Shown one piece after another: positions 27,101-35,200 of a DNA stretch of 64,000 bases (position 1 is its first letter; each line of letters opens with the position of its first letter). A model generated the notes under the pieces. It searched no databases. It was not told the DNA's origin and saw only the letters and a list, made by a program, of their open reading frames with translations. The translations under genes and the position numbers were made by a program. The stretch comes from Girardinichthys multiradiatus (lineage: Eukaryota; Chordata; Actinopteri; Cyprinodontiformes; Goodeidae), in NCBI RefSeq assembly GCF_021462225.1, contig NC_061797.1, forward strand, positions 23,893,093 to 23,957,092, written 5' to 3'.

Positions 27101-29170
27101 GGCATCTAAAATAACAGTTTGAGAGCAGCACTTGTACATTTATGACATTCCACAGATGACTAAAGCTTTGTTGTGACTGCACAGCGATTTCAGCTTTTAT
27201 TAGCCCACCAGTGCCAGATTTCATTGTAATGCATACAATGTTAATCTTAGATACACGCCCGCCGCCACCAAACGAGGCCCTTAGTGACAAAAAGCTTAAG
27301 CAAATCCCAAAAGACGCATCTTTTGTTTCTGCAGTCAAAACACTACATTCTTTCAACAAATGTCATCTGTTCCAGCGGTTAACCAGACTTAACAATAATT
27401 CCACAACAGAAACACGGAGAACTTTTTTTTCCCCACATCAGAAGACAGGACAATTAGTGGAGTGATTTAATATTATTGAAAAGAACAACCACATGTAAAC
27501 CCTTTTAAAAAAGGACTCACTTTTTCCATTCACACTAATAAATAATGGTGTTTCTGTGTAATTGCAACTGATACAGGTCCCATTTCTCGTAGATGTGAAA
27601 CACTGGGCTTGATTGAAGAACACGTGGTGGAGAAAAGGAGCGCTTCATCAGATGTATCGGCCTAACCATGGCCACTGCCTCAGGCAAACAACTTGCAACA
27701 GAAACCTCTGTACATACAGCATAAAATAAAGATGACAGAGCCAACAGCCCGGACAGAACAAGCATACATTCTTCAGCTCTCTGAAATGAATGGCATCTCA
27801 GTCCAGAAACAAGGGAGGAAATTCCCTCCTGTAAACACTGAATGCAACATGAATTTCTTTGGACCAATAACCATGAGGGATGGGGTGGGAAAGCTGTGGT
27901 TGGGGAAGTATGAATCCATGACTCCAACTCTTCAGAAATATGGTGGGCATAACACAACAGCAACTTGACCGTGCTGGTGAAAGAACACAGACTCGACCCA
28001 AAGAATGAAGCAGCAGCCTGTTGAAGATGGATAGCATTTCAACATGGCCGTGGTAGTTTTGCACAGCACTTCTTAAATGCATGCCGCCTGCTTGTGTCTT
28101 GTCTCTTGAAGCTGGTGTGTAAAATGAGAAGACTGCTTGACGGGTTAATGTATGCAACTGGAATGAAATAATACCCAAATACTCAGTTGACTCTGCCCTT
28201 CTCAGGCTCCATGTTTACTACTGTAGTGAGAGCAGATAACTTCATACAACCTGAACCTTAACTGGTCTAAGCAAGTCATACTCCCCATTAGTCAGCTACA
28301 TACTGAACAAATACATAATAATAAAACATGTTCCATCAGTGGTTTGTGATGGCCTTAAACAGTAGACCTTAACAGTAAAATTGCTAGATTTGCTTGATAT
28401 TTTCTTTCTTGTCAAATGTACATAGAAAAATTTAACTTTGCTTGAGATGGTTTAAAATTTGCAGTTGATCTTTTGCTGAACAACTGGAAAATAAATATTT
28501 GATTAAAAATGTTTTAACTGTAATTATTAACAGATCCCCAATCAGCTGCCAATGTCTCAACTAGCATAGCCAAAGAAAACTGAAAGGATTTACAGTTTTC
28601 AAAAAATGGTTTTCCTAAGATTTAATCAGCAGCTAAGAGACAAAAATCCTTAGAAAATGGCAACAGGTAATAAACTAGATTGATGAAATATATTCAACAT
28701 TGCATGAATACATACATTATTTACATTAAAATGAAAATTAGAATTGTGTTGGTAATTTTGATCGCTAATTCCCTTATTTTGCATTTTAGGGAACAACAAA
28801 GTATAACTTATGATCCCCTTATCTGTATTACTGAGAAAAAAACAGTCCCAAAAAAGCTGTGTGTTAGGGTGATCAACTAGACAAAAATTTTATTCTCTTT
28901 CATGTGGTCATTAGGCTTTTTTTTAGTAGTAGTTAATTTATGAAAATATGGCGAAACACAAGCTCACCTTTGGGTCTGCGAGGGCGTTGATAACATTTCC
29001 CAGGGCAAGGAGGGAGCGGTTGATATTAGCACCTTCTCGTAGGCGTGCTCCCTTGGCGTTGGTGGCGCTGGCCCTCTCTGAGCCGGCGAGGTCAATCAGG
29101 CTCATTTTGGCTATGCAGACGTTAGGGTTTAGGCTGGCTGTTTTGTCCTGCTGCCTCAAATATATCTGAG

Positions 29171-29218
<48 letters not shown>

Positions 29219-32200
29219 AAATTGTTAATTTAAAAAGAAAGTGAATTTGAAGTTTGTACCATGCCTTACGTTTTTATTGTGTAATAGGACATCACCGATA
29301 ACTTGAAAGTGGGTAGTGGGCATAGCTGCCTCTTTTATATTTGGTTACTTTGTTGGTCGTTTGTTTTTAGAACTAATTTAAATTACCTGAAATACAGCGT
29401 GAGATCGAGAAGAAGAGGCATTCATATCAGTTGGGTGTTGCGTTCTGTTTCGATTGCCAGAATCCAAAGCCTCCAGAATGTGCTCTGCACACTTAGGCTG
29501 TCAAGCATCAACATAAAAAAGGTTTCAATATGACAAAATAGAGTTAAAAAAGGGCAAACACCTAAAGGAATTACAAATGAGCAATACAAAATAGACACAT
29601 TTTTATTTCTTCCAGTTGTTTAAATTTCCCCCATACTTCTAGGAAATACAGTACTCACAGTCTGAGCACCTAATAGGATTACAATGTAGGTTTCAGTTCA
29701 AAATGCTTTTAAAAAAAATCAAATTTCATACATTAAGAGAGACCATTACTGAACTGTAATATTTTACCAGCATAAATGTGACTCCCATGTTATTTCTTAA
29801 CATGGGAGGGCCATCTTTAAACAGCAATGCATATAAGGGAGCTATTTAATATTAACTTATTCATTCATCATCAAATGTACAGAGACATTATGTTGTGTAG
29901 AACCATAGTAGAGGAATCTAAAATTACACCACCTAGAAAATTAAAGGCAATAACAAGAAAGTTCAGTAATTAAAAAAATAAAATAAATAAATTTATTTAA
30001 TTTACAAACCTGATGCAGTGTGAGGCCCTGAACAACCACTCCCTTCGAGCCGTCCTCTCTGACAGCGAGAGGTCCGGCGTTAGCCAGCAAGTCTCTGATC
30101 TGTTCATTATAAACCTGTAACTCGACAAAAAAATGTAACTGAAAAGGGCAAGCTGCAACAATATTAGAACTACCCCTAGACAAAAAAAATTAGGAAATGC
30201 AGGTTTTTGCAGAAATGTTTTCAACTGAAAACTAATGCTGACAAATATGGATGGGTAACTGCGCCAATGTGTGTGCACACAGTAAGCAGCATGGGTTATA
30301 AATAAATCTACACAAAATCAACAGGTTCTGTGCAAATACATGTCTTGAAAATACCTCAAGATATGAAAATGCAAGAGCAAACTCTTTCTCTTCCTTGGCA
30401 TCATCCATTCGCTTGAACAGGTCTTTCATTGTGAGGTACATGACTCCGGGGTCATTTTGTGAACCCAGCATGGTATGGGTCTTACCAGCTCCAGTAGCAC
30501 CATAAGCAAACACTGTGACAAAAAAAAGAAAGCTTACTACAAAAGGGAAAAGGTGCACAAATGTGCACAAACTGTAGCATATGAACTTCAATGAATCCAG
30601 TTGTTCAGAACTAATTTTAACTGAAATCATACAAAATGTATTGATATACAACAACCTAAGATATACAGGGGTTGGACAATGAAACTGAAACACCTGTCAT
30701 TTTAGTGTGGGAGGTTTCATGGCTAAATTGGACCAGCCTGGTAGCCAGTCTTCATTGATTGCACATTGAACCAGTAAGAGCAGAGTGTGAAGGTTCAATT
30801 AGCAGGGTAACAGCACAGTTTTGCTCAAAATATTGAAATGCACACAACATTATGGGTGACATACCAGAGTTCAAAAGAGGACAAATTGTTGGTGCACGAC
30901 TTGCTGGCGCATCTGTGACCAAGACAGCAAGTCTTTGTGATGTATCAAGAGCCACGGTATCCAGGGTAATGTCAGCATACCACCAAGAAGGACGAACCAC
31001 ATCCAACAGGATTAACTGTGGACGCAAGAGGAAGCTGTCTGAAAGGGATATTCGGGTGCTAACCCGGATTGTATCCAAAAAACATAAAACCACGGCTGCC
31101 CAAATCACAGCAGAATTAAATGTGCACCTCAACTCTCCTGTTTCCACCAGAACTGTCCGTCGGGAGCTCCACAGGGTCAATATACACGGCCGGGCTGCTA
31201 TAGCCAAACCTTTGGTCACTCATGCCAATGCCAAACGTTGGTTTCAATGGTTTTCAATGGTGCAAGGAGCACAAATCTAGGAGCACAAATCTAGGGCTGT
31301 GGACAATGTGAAACATGTATTGTTCTCTGATGAGTCCACCTTTACCGTTTTCCCCACATCCGGGAGTTACGGTGTGGAGAAGCCCCAAAGAAGCGTACCA
31401 CCCAGACTGTTGCATGCCCAGAGTGAAGCATGGGGGTGGATCAGTGATGGTTTGGGCTGCCATATCATGGCATTCCCTTGGACCAATACTTGTGCTAGAT
31501 GGGCGCATCACTGCCAAGGACTACCGAACCATTCTTGAGGACCATGTGCATCCAATGGTTCAAACATTGTATCCTGAAGGCGGTGCCATGTATCAGGATG
31601 ACAATGAACCAATACACACAGCAAGACTGGTGAAAGATTGGTTTGATGAACATGAAAGTGAAGTTGAACATCTCCCATGGCCTGCACAGTCACCAGATCT
31701 AAATATTATTGAGCCACTTTGGGGTGTTTTGGAGGAGCAAGTCAGGATGTGGGGAAAACAGTAAAGGTGGACTCATCAGAGAACAATACATGTTTCACAT
31801 TGTCCACAGCCCAAGATTTGCGCTCCTTTCACCATTGAAACCGACGTTTGGCGTTGGCACGAGTGACCAAAGGTTTGACTATAGCAGCCCGGCCGTGTAT
31901 ATTGACCCTGTGGAGCTCCCGACGGACAGTTCTGGTGGAAACAGGAGAGTTGAGGTGCACATTTAATTCTGCCGTGATTTGGGCAGCCGTGGTTTTATGT
32001 TTTTTGGATACAATCCAGGTTAGCACCCGAACATCCCTTTCAGACAGCTTCCTCTTGCGTCCACAGTTAATCCTGTTGGATGTGGTTCGTCCTTCTTGGT
32101 GGTATGCTGACATTACCCTGGATACCGTGGCTCTTGATACATCACAAAGACTTGCTGTCTTGGTCACAGATGCGCCAGCAAGACGTGCACCAACAATTTG

Positions 32201-35200
32201 TCCACTTTTGAACTCTGGTATGTCACCCATAATGTTGTGTGCATTTCAATATTTTGAGCAAAACTGTGCTCTTACCCTGCTAATTGAACCTTCACACTCT
32301 GCTCTTACTGGTGCAATGTGCAATCAATGAAGACGGGCTACCAGGCTGGTCCAATTTAGCCATGAAACCTCCCACACTAAAATGACAGGTGTTTCAGTTT
32401 CATTGTCCAACCCCTGTAGATCAGTGATATAAGCATGAATGGCAAGATGGATGGATGTGTCTTGATGGATGACAGATAAACAAATGGATGGATTATGGGT
32501 AGATTGATGCACCATAGGAGGACAGGATGCATGGACTATTAGCTAGATGAATGGATGAATAAGTGCATGTATGGAAAACACACTGCTCAAAAAAATAAAG
32601 GGAACACTTAAACAACACAATATAACTCCAAGTAAATCAAACTTCTGTGAAATCAAACTGTCCACTTAGGAATCAACACTGATTGACAATTAATTTCACA
32701 TGTTGTTGTTCAAATGGAATAGACAACAGGGGGAAATCTTTGGTGATTAGCAAGACACACTCAATAAAGGAGTGGTTCTGCAGGTGGGGACCACAGACCA
32801 CTTCTCAGTATCTACGCTTTCTGGCTGATGTTTTGGTCACTTTTGAATGTTGGTGGTGCTTTCACACTCATGGTAGAATGAGATGGACTCTACAACCCAC
32901 ACAAGTGGCTCAGGTAGTGCAGCTCATCCAGGATGGCACATCAATGCGAGCTGTGGCAAAAAGGTTTGCTGTGTCTGTCAGCGTAGTGTCCAGAGTCTGG
33001 AGGCGCTACCAGGAGACAGGCCAGTACACCAGGAGACGTGGAGGAATATTAGCATATTGTGATAAAGTTCATTATTTTCCATAATGTCATGATGAAAATT
33101 TAACATTCATATATTTTAGATTCATTGCACACTAACTGAAATATTTCAGGTCTTTTATTGTCTTAATACGGATGATTTTGGCATACAGCTCATGAAAACC
33201 CAAAATTCCTATCTCACAAAATTAGCATATCATTAAAAGGGTCTCTAAACGAGCTATGAACCTAATCATCTGAATCAACGAGTTAACTCTAAACACCTGC
33301 AAACGATTCCTGAGGCCTTTAAAACTCCCAGCCTGGTTCATCACTCAAAACCCCAATCATGGGTAAGACTGCCGACCTGACTGCTGTCCAGAAGGCCACT
33401 ATTGACACCCTCAAGCAAGAGGGTTAAGACAAAGAAAGAAATTTCTGAACGAATAGGCTGTTCCCAGAGTGCTGTATCAAGGCTCCTCAGTGGGAAGTCT
33501 GTGGGAAGGAAAAAGTGTGGCAGAAAACGCTGCACAACGAGAAGAGGTGACCGGACCCTGAGGAAGATTGTGGAGAAGGGCTGATTCCAGACCTTGGGGG
33601 ACCTGCGGAAGCAGTGGACTGAGTCTAGAGTAGAAACATCCATAGCCACCGTGCACAGGCGTGTGCAGGAAATGGGCTACAGGTGCCGCATTCCCCAGGT
33701 CAAGCCACTTTTGAACCATAAACAGCGGCAGAAGCGCCTGACCTGGGCTACAGAGAAGCAGCACTGGACTGTTGCTCAGTGGTCCAAAGTACTTTTTTCA
33801 GATGAAAGCAAATTCTGCATGTCATTCGTAAATCAAGGTGCCAGAGTCTGGAGGAAGACTGGGGAGAAGGAAATGCCAAAATGCCAGAAGTCCAGTGTCA
33901 AGTACCCACAGTCAGTGATGGTCTGGGGTGCCGTGTCAGCTGCTGGTGTTGGTCCACTGTGTTTTATCAAGGGCAGGGTCAATGCAGCTAGCTATCAGGA
34001 GATTTTGGAGCACTTCATGCTTCCATCTGCTGAAAAGCTTTATGGAGATGAAGATTTCATTTTTTAGCACGACCTGGCACCTGCTCACAGTGCCAAAACC
34101 ACTGGTAAATGGTTTACTGACCATGGTATCACTGTGCTCAATTGGCCTGCCAACTCTCCTGACCTGAACCCCATAGAGAATCTGTGGGATATTGTGAAGA
34201 GAATGTTGAGAGACTCAAGACCCAACACTCTGGATGAGCTAAAGGCCGCTATCGAAGCATCCTGGGCCTCCATAAGACCTCAGCAGTGCCGCAGGCTGAT
34301 TGCCTCCATGCCACGCTGCATTGAAGCAGTCATTTCTGCAAAAGGATTCCCGACCAAGTATTGAGTGCATAACTGTACATGATTATTTGAAGGTTGACGT
34401 TTTTTATATTAAAAACACTTTTCTTTTATTGGTCGGATGAAATATGCTAATTTTGTGAGATAGGAATTTTGGGTTTTCATGAGCTGTATGCCAAAATCAT
34501 CCGTATTAAGACAATAAAAGACCTGAAATATTTCAGTTAGTGTGCAATGAATCTAAAATATATGAATGTTAAATTTTCATCATTACATTATGGAAAATAA
34601 TGAAGTTGATCACAATATGCTAATATTTTGAGAAGGACCTGTATGTGCTCGCCAGAGGTAGCCTGACTGCCATTAGGTACCGAGAGGAGATCCTCAGACC
34701 CCTTGTGAGACCATATGCTGGTGCGGTTGGCCCTGGGTTCCTCCTAATGCAGGACAATGCTAGACCTCATGTGGCTGGAGTGTGTCAGCAGTTCCTGCAA
34801 GATGAAGACATTGAAGCTATGGACTGGCCCGCCTGTTCCCCAGATCTGAATCCGATTGAGCACATCTGGGACATCATGTCTCGCTCCATCCACCAACATC
34901 ACGTTGCACCACAGACTGTCCAGGAGTTGGCGGATGCTTTAGTCCAGGTCTGGGAGGAGATCCATCAGAAGACCATCCGCCGTCTCATCAGGAGCATGCC
35001 TAGACGTTGTAGGGAGGTCATACAGGCACGTGGAGGCCACACACAATACTGAGCCGCATTTTGACTTGTTTTAAGGACATAACATCAAAGTTGGATCAGC
35101 TTGTAGTGTGTTTTTCCACTTTATTTTGTGTGTGACACCAAATCCAGGCCTCCAACGGTTAATAAATTTGATTTCCATTGATGATTTTTATGCGATTTTG

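Larger units (their letters stand above)
30666..32416. mobile_element. Fold-back chimera of two family A Tc1 copies
   Basis: Plus-oriented family A sequence (30666-31746, roughly element positions 1-1058) is fused at GTCAGG|ATGTGG to an inverted family A segment (31747-32416, element positions 670 to 1). Both outer ends are therefore the same terminal repeat CAGGGGTTGGACAATGAAAC, and TA flanks both (30664-30665, 32417-32418). Arms of about 670 bp can pair, leaving a loop of about 0.4 kb. Confidence 0.92.

Noticed and set aside
27535..28178. Overlapping frames of 91-142 codons in a KIF18A intron
   Set aside because: No recognisable domain, and open on both strands; looks like chance in a GC-moderate stretch.
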